Origin: Siccibacter colletis
GTDB taxonomy: Bacteria; Pseudomonadota; Gammaproteobacteria; Enterobacterales; Enterobacteriaceae
Direction of reading: 5' to 3'
NCBI RefSeq assembly: GCF_000696575.1
Contig: NZ_JMSQ01000039.1
Location: 1-64,000 of the forward strand
Length of the DNA: 64,000 nucleotides
Notes under the pieces: generated by a model
The model's input: only the letters and a program-made list of their open reading frames with translations
Database searches by the model: none
Told to the model about the DNA's origin: nothing
Part shown: positions 1 to 7,587 of the stretch, in pieces
How positions within the stretch are numbered: position 1 is the stretch's first letter
How the letters are laid out: each line of letters opens with the position of its first letter
Position numbers and translations under genes: made by a program

Positions 1-141
1 ATTCGCGGGTATGCAGCAGCAGAAGCGAAGCTGTTGAAGGCGCTCAATTGCACTCAGGGTCAGCGCTATCTTGAAATAGCGGAAGCCGACCAATCGCAGG
101 AGGAATTCCTGTGGGGCTGGCTGGACAGGGTGGAAATCTGA
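1..141 (+). CDS. Endolysin, C-terminal end (GH108-type N-acetylmuramidase), partial
   Basis: Only the last 46 codons are present and the start lies left of the window. The reading frame ends with SQEEFLWGWLDRVEI and a TGA at 139-141. The pattern of a tyrosine-containing helix followed by SQ..FL.GWL.RV resembles the C-terminal peptidoglycan-binding region (PG_binding_3) of glycoside hydrolase 108 phage lysins, which cut the glycan strand during host lysis. Its place directly before a holin-like gene and Rz/Rz1 agrees. The catalytic Glu would be in the missing N-terminal part. The assignment is from a short tail only and could be wrong. Confidence 0.55.
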   Translation: MRGYAAAEAKLLKALNCTQGQRYLEIAEADQSQEEFLWGWLDRVEI

Positions 142-395
142 TGGACGTCTTCAGCATGCTGCGTGGTAGCGCCGGCACAATATCTCTTAGCAGAACGCAG
201 GCCGCATTAGGCTTCCTGGTGTGCAGCTGCGCAGTAGGCTGGCAGGCATACCAGGGGACGCTATCGGACGTGATTTTCGGACTGTACTTCGGCTTCTGCA
301 CTGCCGGCTACCTTGGGGCTAAAAAGCTCGCATCCGACAAAGACATCAAAGAGCAGCAAATCGACGCGGGTATGAACCCGGGAGAGAAATCATGA
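141..395 (+). CDS. Two-helix phage membrane protein, possible holin (DUF2644-like)
   Basis: The 84-residue product has two hydrophobic segments, roughly residues 17-34 and 40-57, a basic end of the second helix (AKK) and a hydrophilic tail. Size, topology and its position between endolysin and spanin genes suit a holin or antiholin that triggers lysis, but no diagnostic motif was recognised. The ATG at 141 overlaps the upstream stop (TGATG), typical of coupled lysis genes. An alternative GTG at 111 has a strong AGGAGG six bases upstream and would add ten residues, so a dual start is conceivable. Confidence 0.5.
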   Translation: MDVFSMLRGSAGTISLSRTQAALGFLVCSCAVGWQAYQGTLSDVIFGLYFGFCTAGYLGAKKLASDKDIKEQQIDAGMNPGEKS

Positions 396-661
396 GTTTC
401 ATTGAAATGCTGATCGCCGGTTTCTTTGCAGTGGTAGCAATCGCTGCCGGTGCCTTTGGTATTGGTCACTCAAAGGGGAAGGGAAAAGCCGAACAGGCCG
501 CGACCGAGCGTGAAACCAAAACCAAAATCGAACAGGCTCAGGCCGCTACCGAGCGCCAGACCAAAACCAGCAAAGAGGCCGCTGATGTTCAGGACACCGT
601 TACTCGCATGCCTGGCAGCGCTGTTGACGACGAGCTGCGCTCCGACTGGCTCAACAAATAA
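392..661 (+). CDS. Rz-like inner-membrane spanin
   Basis: The 89-residue protein has one N-terminal membrane helix (about residues 5-24), then a long charged stretch rich in Glu, Lys, Ala and Gln (ATERETKTKIEQAQ, repeated as ATERQTKTSKEA) that should form a coiled coil in the periplasm. This is the plan of an i-spanin, which joins an outer-membrane lipoprotein to fuse the two membranes in the last step of lysis. The ATG overlaps the preceding stop by four bases. The lipoprotein partner is nested in the second half in another frame, as in lambda Rz/Rz1. The protein is shorter than lambda Rz (153 residues). Confidence 0.7.
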   Translation: MSFIEMLIAGFFAVVAIAAGAFGIGHSKGKGKAEQAATERETKTKIEQAQAATERQTKTSKEAADVQDTVTRMPGSAVDDELRSDWLNK

Positions 662-809
662 CACCGTTGTGGTCGACACTGCCTGTAACTGGGTGAAGCC
701 GATCCTTGTTACTGAGGCCGACATTCTCACCATGGATGAACGCACCAAGCGAGCCATCCTCACCCACAACAAAACGTGGAAAGCTAACTGCGCGACGGAA
801 GCCAAATGA
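585..809 (+). CDS. Rz1-like outer-membrane lipoprotein spanin
   Basis: This frame starts inside the Rz-like gene and runs past its stop. The 74-residue product begins MFRTPLLACLAALLTTSC, a signal peptide with a lipobox-like LTTSC whose Cys would be lipidated. After cleavage a short secreted chain remains. Nested Rz1 genes of this layout encode the o-spanin that pairs with the coiled-coil Rz partner. The open frame extends further upstream, but only this ATG gives a signal peptide directly. The lipobox has Ser at -1 and Thr at -2 and -3, which is acceptable but not ideal. The mature part is less proline-rich than lambda Rz1. Confidence 0.65.
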   Translation: MFRTPLLACLAALLTTSCAPTGSTNNTVVVDTACNWVKPILVTEADILTMDERTKRAILTHNKTWKANCATEAK

Positions 810-979
810 GTGCTTACTCCATCTACAACATCATCTCCGGCGGCTGCATCGCAGCGCTGCTTATGACGTGGCTTTTCTTCTGGATTTACTGGAAGCAGGA
901 ACGCCGGCATCGCGACGAAATCAGGAAGCTGCAGCGTGAGGTTGTGATGGAGATAAAGAACGCGCACAAGATTTGCTAA
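806..979 (+). CDS. Small single-helix membrane protein of the lysis region
   Basis: A 57-residue protein overlaps the Rz1-like stop (ATGA). It has a hydrophobic segment near residues 9-27 (ending WLFFWIYW) followed by a basic and acidic amphipathic tail. The coupled start and the conserved operon position suggest it is expressed with the lysis genes. It could be an antiholin or a further membrane-tethered lysis factor, but no family was recognised and the function is unknown. Confidence 0.55.
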   Translation: MSAYSIYNIISGGCIAALLMTWLFFWIYWKQERRHRDEIRKLQREVVMEIKNAHKIC

Positions 980-1073
980 ATGCCTGGATGGTCATCACGA
1001 AACTGGTTACATATTTCCGACAAAAAAAATCTGATGTTAATTTGGATCCTCACCTAAAAAAAGAGGACAGAAA

Positions 1074-1382
1074 ATGGACAAGTTAACATTGGAAAGAACA
1101 TTGATTTACCGCGGCGAGGATGGGGAATTGACTCGCTATGAAATATATAGGACGGATGGGAGCCAGGCTAATAATATAGATTCCATCCACGTTTATCGCG
1201 AAAAAGTGGTTGACGGGAATCGTGTCTGGCACAGGACTGGTGATGAAGTGTCATTAAATCACTTGGGTCCGCAGATGAATGGCGGATTCCAGACGGCTGT
1301 AGCACGGAGGCGCCCTGCGGCAAGAGATGTAAGCTCAGCTATAGAAGAGTGCAGTAAACACTGGTCAAAACATTACGAATAA
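1074..1382 (+). CDS. Hypothetical protein between lysis and terminase genes
   Basis: The 102-residue product is hydrophilic, with an alternating pattern in its first half that suggests beta strands (LIYRGEDGELTRYEIYRTDG) and a basic central part. There is no signal peptide or membrane segment, and no family was recognised. A purine-rich AGAGGACAG precedes the ATG at 1074. The gene is followed at once by a strong intrinsic terminator and is more AT-rich than the terminase genes, so it may be a moron (cargo gene) with its own transcription. No convincing promoter could be picked in the 95 bases upstream. Confidence 0.55.
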   Translation: MDKLTLERTLIYRGEDGELTRYEIYRTDGSQANNIDSIHVYREKVVDGNRVWHRTGDEVSLNHLGPQMNGGFQTAVARRRPAARDVSSAIEECSKHWSKHYE

Positions 1383-1402
1383 CCGCCTCCGGGCGGTTTT
1401 TT
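1382..1402 (+). terminator. Intrinsic terminator before the terminase genes
   Basis: A perfect six-pair stem ACCGCC/GGCGGT with loop TCCG is followed by six T. It directly follows the stop of the preceding gene. Late transcription must read through it to reach the terminase. Confidence 0.88.
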
Positions 1403-1459
1403 ATTGCCATTACAAAGCGCCTCTCCCGGGGCGCTTGATAATGGTTAAAGGAGAAATAT

Positions 1460-2059
1460 ATGGCAAAGCCTGACTGGGAGGCCATCGAGTCGGCTTACCG
1501 TGCCGGCTTGTTGTCCATCCGTGAAATCGCATCCCAGCACGGCATTACGCACGGAGCTATCAACAAGCGAGCTAAGCGTGATGGATGGGAGCGAGACCTT
1601 AAAGCAAAGATTAAGGCGAAGGCTGATGCACTGGTATCCAAACGAGAGGTATCCAGGGCGGTATCCGCTGAAACGGCTACCAACGAGCGGATACTCATTG
1701 AGGCCAATGCTGAGGTCATTGCCACTGTCCGCATGGAGCATCGCGGAGACATTCGCAGAGCGCGTAATATCGCCAGCTCGCTCTTTGGTGAGCTTGAAGC
1801 GCAATGCGCAGATTTAGGCGCACTGGATGAGCTCGGCGAGTTGATGCTTCGGCCCGATGATAAAGGCCAAGATCGCCTCAATGAAATTTATCAAAAGGTC
1901 ATCAGCATGCCCGGGCGAGTGAAGTCGATGAAAGACCTGTCTGACACGCTGAAGACACTCATTGGCCTGGAGCGTCAGGCATACGACATTGACGGCCCTG
2001 CCGGTGATGATGCCACCAAGAAACTTTCTGACCTGATGGATGATCTGTCGAAGGGGTAA
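1460..2059 (+). CDS. Terminase small subunit
   Basis: A 199-residue protein that should recognise phage DNA and start packaging together with the large subunit. The N-terminal part (about residues 5-45) is a helix-turn-helix, WEAIESAYRAG.LS.REIA..HGI..GAI..RAKR.GW, the arrangement of Terminase_2-like and homeodomain-like small subunits. A long helical middle and an acidic tail follow for oligomerisation and for contact with the large subunit. It lies two bases before the large-subunit ATG. A GGAGA sequence precedes the ATG at 1460. Confidence 0.88.
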   Translation: MAKPDWEAIESAYRAGLLSIREIASQHGITHGAINKRAKRDGWERDLKAKIKAKADALVSKREVSRAVSAETATNERILIEANAEVIATVRMEHRGDIRRARNIASSLFGELEAQCADLGALDELGELMLRPDDKGQDRLNEIYQKVISMPGRVKSMKDLSDTLKTLIGLERQAYDIDGPAGDDATKKLSDLMDDLSKG

Positions 2060-2061
2060 GC

Positions 2062-3546
2062 ATGAGGCCAGAACATCTCAAGCTTCTGCGAGATAAACTC
2101 TGGCGACTAAATCACCTCTACTGGATCACCAACAAAGAAGGTAAGCCAGTACGCTTCCAGATGACGCCGGAGCAGCTCGAATACTTCGATGGCATGCATA
2201 CCCGCAACCTGATTCTGAAAGCACGCCAGTTAGGCTTCACCACAGAGGTTTGCATCATTCAGCTCGACGCGGCGCTGTTTGAAGCTGCGAAGTGCGCACT
2301 GATAGCCCATACCCTGAACGACGCCAAACGTCTTTTCCGCGAGAAGATAAAATACGCCTATGACCGACTCCCTGATGAAATCAAAGCTGCTAACCCTGCG
2401 AGCAATGATGCAGCGGGTGAGCTGGTATTTAAGAAAGGCGGCTCGCTGTATATCAGCACATCTTTCCGTGGCGGTACGCTGCGCTATCTGCACGTTTCCG
2501 AGTTCGGGAAGATCTGCGCCAAGTTCCCTGACAAAGCGCGAGAGATTGTCACAGGCGCTTTTGAAGCTGTATCAAGCGACTGTTTCACGACGATTGAAAG
2601 CACTGCGGAAGGCCGGGCTGGCTACTTCTTCGATTACTGCCAGTCGGCTGAGAAAGCACAACTACAGGGCAAGTTGCTCTCATCTCTAGACTGGAAATTC
2701 TTCTTTTTCAGTTGGTGGAAGAACGCCCTCTATGCAATTGACCCCGTAGAGGAGCTACCGCAGCGCCTGAGCGATTATTTTGCTGAACTTGAGGCGAAGT
2801 ACGACATAAATCTTAACGATCGCCAGAGAGCCTGGTATTACGCCAAAGAGAAAACGCTAGGCGATGACATGAAGCGTGAGTACCCCTCAATTCCTGCGGA
2901 AGCATTCCAGCAGTCGGTTGAAGGAGCGTACTACGCGAAGCAGTTCCGCAAGCTCTACGAGCAGAAGCGCATCGGTGCGCTGCCTGATAACTCACATCTG
3001 CCTGTCCACACCTTCTGGGATATCGGGGTCAGCGACTCCACAGCTATCTGGTTCGTTCGCATCGTTGGTGAGGAATATCACGTCATCGACTACTACGAGA
3101 ACAGTGGTGAAGGCCTGCGCCATTACATGAAGGTGCTGAAGGATAAGGGCTACACCTATGCGGCTCACTGGGGGCCGCACGATATCGATAACCGTGAGTT
3201 CGGCTCAGACGCAAAGACCCGTAGAGAGCTGGCGCGTGAAGGGTACGAAATCGACGGCAGTAGATATGCGATCACCTTCCAGGTGGTGCCAAAGCTCGGC
3301 GTTGACGACGGCATAGAGCAGGTGCGTGAAATCCTCCCACGGTGCGTCTTTGATGACGTGAAATGCGAAGAAGGCCTGAACGCTCTCGAGAGCTACCGCA
3401 AGGAATGGGATGACAAGCGCGGGTGCTGGAAAGATAAGCCCCTTCACGACTGGACATCACACGGATCCGATGGCTTCCGGTACTTCGCAGTCACACAGAA
3501 AAAACGCGACGTTCTGAAGTCGGTACAGGTTCAATTCAAAAGATAA
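2062..3546 (+). CDS. Terminase large subunit (packaging ATPase/nuclease)
   Basis: The 494-residue protein drives DNA into the prohead and cuts it. The N-terminal ATPase shows a terminase-type Walker A, LKARQLGFTT (about residues 52-61), and a Walker B-like segment LRYLHVSEFGK near 150 where Ser-Glu replaces the usual Asp-Glu. The motif TTIESTAEG follows at about 174. The C-terminal nuclease half begins near HTFWDIGVSDSTAIW (about 316), where the Asp starts the RNase H-like fold. Length fits the family. It is between the small subunit and the portal, the normal order. The start at 2062 follows the small-subunit stop by two bases. Confidence 0.93.
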   Translation: MRPEHLKLLRDKLWRLNHLYWITNKEGKPVRFQMTPEQLEYFDGMHTRNLILKARQLGFTTEVCIIQLDAALFEAAKCALIAHTLNDAKRLFREKIKYAYDRLPDEIKAANPASNDAAGELVFKKGGSLYISTSFRGGTLRYLHVSEFGKICAKFPDKAREIVTGAFEAVSSDCFTTIESTAEGRAGYFFDYCQSAEKAQLQGKLLSSLDWKFFFFSWWKNALYAIDPVEELPQRLSDYFAELEAKYDINLNDRQRAWYYAKEKTLGDDMKREYPSIPAEAFQQSVEGAYYAKQFRKLYEQKRIGALPDNSHLPVHTFWDIGVSDSTAIWFVRIVGEEYHVIDYYENSGEGLRHYMKVLKDKGYTYAAHWGPHDIDNREFGSDAKTRRELAREGYEIDGSRYAITFQVVPKLGVDDGIEQVREILPRCVFDDVKCEEGLNALESYRKEWDDKRGCWKDKPLHDWTSHGSDGFRYFAVTQKKRDVLKSVQVQFKR

Positions 3547-3552
3547 GCGACT

Positions 3553-5013
3553 ATGGCTAACTACAAAAACGTAAGGAAAGAGTACGCCGACGCCGAAAAG
3601 TCATGGCAGCTTGTCAAAGACTGTGTGGCTGGCAGCAGGGCGGTGAAAGAGCGGGGAAGGTTATATTTACCCATGCCTGACCCCACCAATGAAAGCGAGC
3701 AGAACCTTGCTGATTATGATTCGCTTATTGCTCGTGCAATGTTCCTTAACATCACAGGGCGAACGCGTCAGGGGTTGATTGGTGCTGTATTCCGCAAGAC
3801 TGCGGAGATCGACCTGCCAGAGCCGGTTGCCTATCTGATTGAGAACGCCAGCGGTGATGGAACTAGCCTAGAGCAGTTATCAAAAGAGGCTGTAGGTGAA
3901 GACCTCGACACCGGGCGCGGCGGGTTCTTCGTGGACTACCCGACCAAAGAGATGCCTGAAGGCCTGCGGCCAACACGAGCGCAGACAGCAGGAGACAGGG
4001 CTCACATCCATATCTACGAAGCCCTGAGTATCATCAACTGGCGGGAAGACGTCATTGATGGCGTTCGCAAGCTCACTATGGTGGTGCTGGCTGAATGCTA
4101 TAACACCGAAAACGAAGATGAGTTCGTGTTTGAGGTTAAGAATCAGTACCGGGCATTGACTCTGGAAGATGGCAAGTATCGCCATCGTGTATGGCGTGAA
4201 GGTGAGAATGCTGAACAGCCTGTTCTGGATGTGTGGCCCACCGATTACTCAGGGAAGGCATTCGACCATATCCCTTTTCACTTCTTCGGCGCAGAGAGTA
4301 ACGATTCCCGCATCGACAAGGCACCACTGGAAGACCTGGCCGAGGTGAACATCCTCCACTATGGCAACAGCGCCACGGTGGAGGAGTCAGGATTCATCAG
4401 CAGTCAGCCAACGGTGTTCTTCACTACCGATATCGAGCATGAAGAGTTCCAGAAATGGAACCCTAATGGCATTCAGGTGGGCTCAAAGCGCGGTTACAGT
4501 CTTGGCAAGAACGGATCGGCGACTATGGTCCAGGCTTCAGAGGGGCAGCTGGCCCGCACGCTGATGATCGACAAAGAAAACCAGATGCTGATGATTGGCG
4601 CTCGCATCGTTCAGCAGACGTCAGGCCAGGAGACGGCAGAAGCAGCTCGCATCCGCTACAGCAGCGACAACAGCGTACTCGGCACTATTGCCGGGAACGT
4701 CAGCGAGGCGCTGAAACTGGCGATTCTGGATGCTGAGCTGTATATGACCGGCACAGCAAACGAAGAAGGCACAGTTTTCTGGCTGAATCAGGAGTTCTTC
4801 GACGCAACGCTGACCTCTCAGGATGTGCTGGCACTTATCCAGGCATGGCAGCAGGGCATTATTGCGAAAGCAGACGTCCGCACCAAGCTTCGCCAGACCG
4901 GCTGGGTTGAGGCTGACCGTAACGATGATGACATTGACGCAGACCGAGAGAATGAGCCGCCAGTTGAAGGTGAAGAAATATCAAACGAAACCAATTCCGT
5001 CACTGAGGGATAG
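3553..5013 (+). CDS. Portal protein (DUF4055 family)
   Basis: The 486-residue protein should form the dodecameric vertex ring through which DNA enters. It resembles the DUF4055 family of portal-like proteins that follow the terminase in many enterobacterial siphophages. Support is position, size, and mixed alpha/beta content with the long helices expected of a stem and crown (for instance QETAEAARIRYSSDNS near residues 357-372), plus an acidic C-terminus. It is six bases after the large terminase and two bases before the next gene, so the three are one transcription unit. Confidence 0.85.
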   Translation: MANYKNVRKEYADAEKSWQLVKDCVAGSRAVKERGRLYLPMPDPTNESEQNLADYDSLIARAMFLNITGRTRQGLIGAVFRKTAEIDLPEPVAYLIENASGDGTSLEQLSKEAVGEDLDTGRGGFFVDYPTKEMPEGLRPTRAQTAGDRAHIHIYEALSIINWREDVIDGVRKLTMVVLAECYNTENEDEFVFEVKNQYRALTLEDGKYRHRVWREGENAEQPVLDVWPTDYSGKAFDHIPFHFFGAESNDSRIDKAPLEDLAEVNILHYGNSATVEESGFISSQPTVFFTTDIEHEEFQKWNPNGIQVGSKRGYSLGKNGSATMVQASEGQLARTLMIDKENQMLMIGARIVQQTSGQETAEAARIRYSSDNSVLGTIAGNVSEALKLAILDAELYMTGTANEEGTVFWLNQEFFDATLTSQDVLALIQAWQQGIIAKADVRTKLRQTGWVEADRNDDDIDADRENEPPVEGEEISNETNSVTEG

Positions 5014-5015
5014 CT

Positions 5016-5390
5016 ATGAGCGACAAAGATATAGAGCAGGAAATTCAGGATAAAGGAAAAACTGCGCCGCGAGTCACGCCAAGCCACATCGAGAGCCTTA
5101 TTGCCGAAGAAATGTATATTGTGCCAGGCGATAGCGTTCACTGGACTGACCATTTAGCGGCGCAAGGCAATGCACAGCATGAGTTAACTATTCAGTCACT
5201 GAGCCTTCTTACCATTTGCGTCATCGTACTTCGAAACGGCTTTACCGTAACCGGTGAGAGTGCCTGCGCTAGCCCGGAAAATTACGATGCAGAAATCGGC
5301 CGAAAGATTGCTCGCGAGAACGCCATCAATAAAATCTGGACGCTTGAAGGCTACCTATTGAAGCAGAAACTCTCTGAAAGCAATGCGTAA
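5016..5390 (+). CDS. Gp49-like phage protein
   Basis: The 124-residue protein has the pattern of the Gp49 family (Phage_gp49_66): TPSHIESLIA near residue 21, a hydrophobic central stretch LLTICVIVLRNGFTVTGES, then ENYDAEIGRKIARENAINKIW. The family occurs in structural or early gene blocks and its role is not established. Here it lies between portal and minor head protein, so a head-associated or packaging role is possible. It follows the portal stop by two bases. Confidence 0.7.
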   Translation: MSDKDIEQEIQDKGKTAPRVTPSHIESLIAEEMYIVPGDSVHWTDHLAAQGNAQHELTIQSLSLLTICVIVLRNGFTVTGESACASPENYDAEIGRKIARENAINKIWTLEGYLLKQKLSESNA

Positions 5391-5399
5391 GGACTTACC

Positions 5400-6443
5400 A
5401 TGAGCGCAGACGGTTACACCACAGACGCCGCCACGCGCCATCAGGTCTATGTTCAGCGCTTTGGGTCTGGTCTTGCAGGTAAAGCAACAAAGTTTATCCG
5501 CAAGGCCATCAAGCGAGCCAAAGAGACCGTTAACGAGGGGTTAAGCCAGTACGCCACCGCTCGATATCAGCGCCAGATTGAAACGCTCAGGAAAGACCTC
5601 GGCGCGATTTATGGCGAGATGAGCGAGCAGCAATGGCTGGACCTCGGCGAGTTTGCACAGTACGAGTTCAGCTTCAACAGCAAATTACTTGGTCGCATCG
5701 TTAAGGCATCTGTAAAGCTCGCTGAGCCATCGCCTGAGATGATAGCCGCTGCTGTACTAGCTGACCCTCTGGAGCTTGCTGTCGGCTCTCGCAGGCAGGC
5801 TATTAACATTGCCGGGGCGCTCTCACAGTTTGGTAGTAAGAAAACGGCGGACATCCTGAGCGAAATTGCTATCGGCTCATCGCTTGGCGAGACGCAGCGT
5901 CAAATCGTCCGGCGGCTGACATCTCTCGGCGTGTCTCATGAGGAGCAGGTTGGCTCACTGGTTCGCACGGTGACCAACCATGTCGCTTCATCAGCCCGGG
6001 CGGAAACGCTGAAGCAGAATGAAGACATCCTCAAAGGTCATCGCTGGATATCCACGCTTGATAGCAGGACCACACCGGTATGCCGCGCTCGTGACAGGAA
6101 GGTTTACCCACTGGATGGACCTAAGCCGCCCGCTCACTGGGGATGCCGGTCGTCAATAGTGCCGGTGCTCAAAGATGAGTATCAGCGAGAGATTCCCGGC
6201 AGCACTCGGCCATCTGTCGGCCCTGATGGGGTAGAGCAGGTAAGCAGCAAGACGAGCTACGGTGACTGGCTTGCCAGACAGCCTGCAGCATTCCAGAAAG
6301 AGGTGCTTGGCCCAGCGCGTTACAAGCTATTCAGCAAAGGCGATCTGACGCTCGACCGCTTTGTCGATGACAACGGCAAAGAGTACACCCTCGACCAACT
6401 TAGGGGGCTAGAGCCCCATGCTTTTGAGTTGGGAGGGCTGTAA
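5400..6443 (+). CDS. Minor head protein (MuF/SPP1 gp7-like)
   Basis: The 347-residue protein carries a C-terminal Phage_Mu_F domain at about residues 215-260. It is seen as HRWISTLDSRTTPVCRARD, the conserved DSRTTxxCRxRxG-type core, followed by PPAHWGCRSSIVPVL with the second Cys and the HxxCR-like motif. Such proteins are a few copies per prohead, bound at the portal, and may be injected with the DNA. The N-terminal half is helical. The order terminase, portal, MuF protein, scaffold, coat is standard. Confidence 0.85.
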   Translation: MSADGYTTDAATRHQVYVQRFGSGLAGKATKFIRKAIKRAKETVNEGLSQYATARYQRQIETLRKDLGAIYGEMSEQQWLDLGEFAQYEFSFNSKLLGRIVKASVKLAEPSPEMIAAAVLADPLELAVGSRRQAINIAGALSQFGSKKTADILSEIAIGSSLGETQRQIVRRLTSLGVSHEEQVGSLVRTVTNHVASSARAETLKQNEDILKGHRWISTLDSRTTPVCRARDRKVYPLDGPKPPAHWGCRSSIVPVLKDEYQREIPGSTRPSVGPDGVEQVSSKTSYGDWLARQPAAFQKEVLGPARYKLFSKGDLTLDRFVDDNGKEYTLDQLRGLEPHAFELGGL

Positions 6444-6467
6444 CAACCTTACAAAGTCATTATTCTG

Positions 6468-6494
6468 GTTTCTGGAAATGCTGTAATCAGAAAC
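6468..6494. promoter_or_regulatory. Inverted repeat and extended -10 upstream of a moron gene
   Basis: GTTTCTG at 6468-6474 is the exact inverted repeat of CAGAAAC at 6488-6494. Between them lies TGcTGTAAT (6479-6487), a fair extended -10 element on the + strand. The dyad could be an operator over the promoter or an RNA hairpin in the leader. No good -35 is seen. Confidence 0.4.
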
Positions 6495-6508
6495 GAATAG
6501 GGGCTTTT

Positions 6509-6769
6509 ATGTTATTTGAAATGCAAGATGAAAGGATCGAGAAAGAAGAAATACAAGAGGCCGAGAGCATTGGTAATTACACCTGCCACTTCTCCGTCTT
6601 GCTTGGTAAGTACGACAAAGGATTAGGCGACCATCCAGTCGTTGGATTCTCTGTGAGGACCTACATGACAGAAACACCTGATAAAGATGGTGTTGCGGCT
6701 AATTTTGATTCGTTCTTAGAAGCAAGAGCATATTATGAATATGCAAAGAAACGTGTTCTAGATCTCTAA
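6509..6769 (+). CDS. Small acidic hypothetical protein (moron)
   Basis: The 86-residue product is acidic at both ends with a beta-rich middle (YTCHFSVLLGKYDKG, VVGFSVRTYM) and a helical C-terminus (EARAYYEYAKKR). No signal peptide, membrane segment or known family was found. It has its own candidate extended -10 promoter upstream and an intrinsic terminator directly downstream, and is AT-rich compared with the head genes on either side. These are the marks of a moron, a cargo gene expressed from the prophage. The SD is AGGGG seven bases before the ATG. Host-benefit or exclusion roles are possible but not shown. Confidence 0.6.
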   Translation: MLFEMQDERIEKEEIQEAESIGNYTCHFSVLLGKYDKGLGDHPVVGFSVRTYMTETPDKDGVAANFDSFLEARAYYEYAKKRVLDL

Positions 6770-6791
6770 TCAATCGCAGTGAACCCTGCAA

Positions 6792-6813
6792 GGTCGCTTA
6801 GGCGGCCTTTTTT
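6792..6813 (+). terminator. Intrinsic terminator after the small acidic gene
   Basis: Stem GGTCGC/GCGGCC (one G-T pair) with loop TTAG is followed by six T. It closes the moron unit ahead of the scaffold gene. Confidence 0.85.
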
Positions 6814-6874
6814 ATTGCCTAAAAATCACATCTAAACGCTGGCCGGGCCAGCACACATCCATTCAGGAGAATGT

Positions 6875-7576
6875 ATGACTCTGAAGTATCAGCTTACCGC
6901 TGAGGAATTCGCTCAGCTCGATGAAGCCAAACAGGCGCTGTATGCGCTGCAGGGCGATGTCTATATCTGCCAGATCGAAGGTTTGCCGCAGCCGGAAGAT
7001 GTTTCCGGTCTCAAGCGCCAGCGTGATGAATTGCTGGCCGAAAAGAAAGCCGAGCAGGAGCGTCGCCGTGCTGCAGAAGAAGAAGCCCGACGCAAAGAAG
7101 AAGAACGGCTGGCAGCAGAAGGCAATTATCAACAACTCTTCCAAAGCTCTCAGGCTGAGCTTGAGCGCGAGCGTAGCAGCCTGGTAGAGCTTCGCCGGTC
7201 CATCGAGCAGCGCGACATCAATCTCGCAGCCACACGTATTGCTACGGCGATCGCAGATGGTGACAACGCAGACATCCTCAAAGAGTTCATCGCTAAGCGA
7301 CTGAAAGTGGCAGAAGGCCAGGTGCGCGTTACTGACGATTCAGGGAATCTGACGGTCAGCGCATTAGCCGATCTCCAGCGTGAGTTCGAAACCTCACCGC
7401 GTTACGCATCCCTCGTGCGCGGCAGTCAGGCAGGTGGCGGCGGGGCCGCGCCTAAGAGTGGTGACCGGGTTACCAAATCATTCGGGGAATTACGTGGTAT
7501 GGAGCGAGTACAGCTCCGCAAAGATAACCCTGCCGAATATGAGCGCCTTAAGAAAGCGCATGAGGCATCTAAATAA
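6875..7576 (+). CDS. Head scaffolding protein
   Basis: The 233-residue protein is dominated by a charged coiled coil (about residues 45-120, Glu/Lys/Arg/Ala-rich with EQERRRAAEEEARRKEEER). A helical region follows, then a glycine-rich linker (GGGGAAPKSG near 190) and a short basic C-terminal helix. This is the usual build of a scaffold that organises coat subunits and is removed from the mature head. It lies eleven bases ahead of the coat gene, the expected place. No serine protease motif was found, so it does not look like a scaffold-protease fusion. Confidence 0.82.
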   Translation: MTLKYQLTAEEFAQLDEAKQALYALQGDVYICQIEGLPQPEDVSGLKRQRDELLAEKKAEQERRRAAEEEARRKEEERLAAEGNYQQLFQSSQAELERERSSLVELRRSIEQRDINLAATRIATAIADGDNADILKEFIAKRLKVAEGQVRVTDDSGNLTVSALADLQREFETSPRYASLVRGSQAGGGGAAPKSGDRVTKSFGELRGMERVQLRKDNPAEYERLKKAHEASK

Positions 7577-7587
7577 GGATTTAAGCA

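Noticed and set aside
450-584. Upstream extension of the Rz1-like frame
   Set aside because: It would place a basic non-hydrophobic 45-residue tract before the signal peptide. The ATG at 585 gives a normal lipoprotein.
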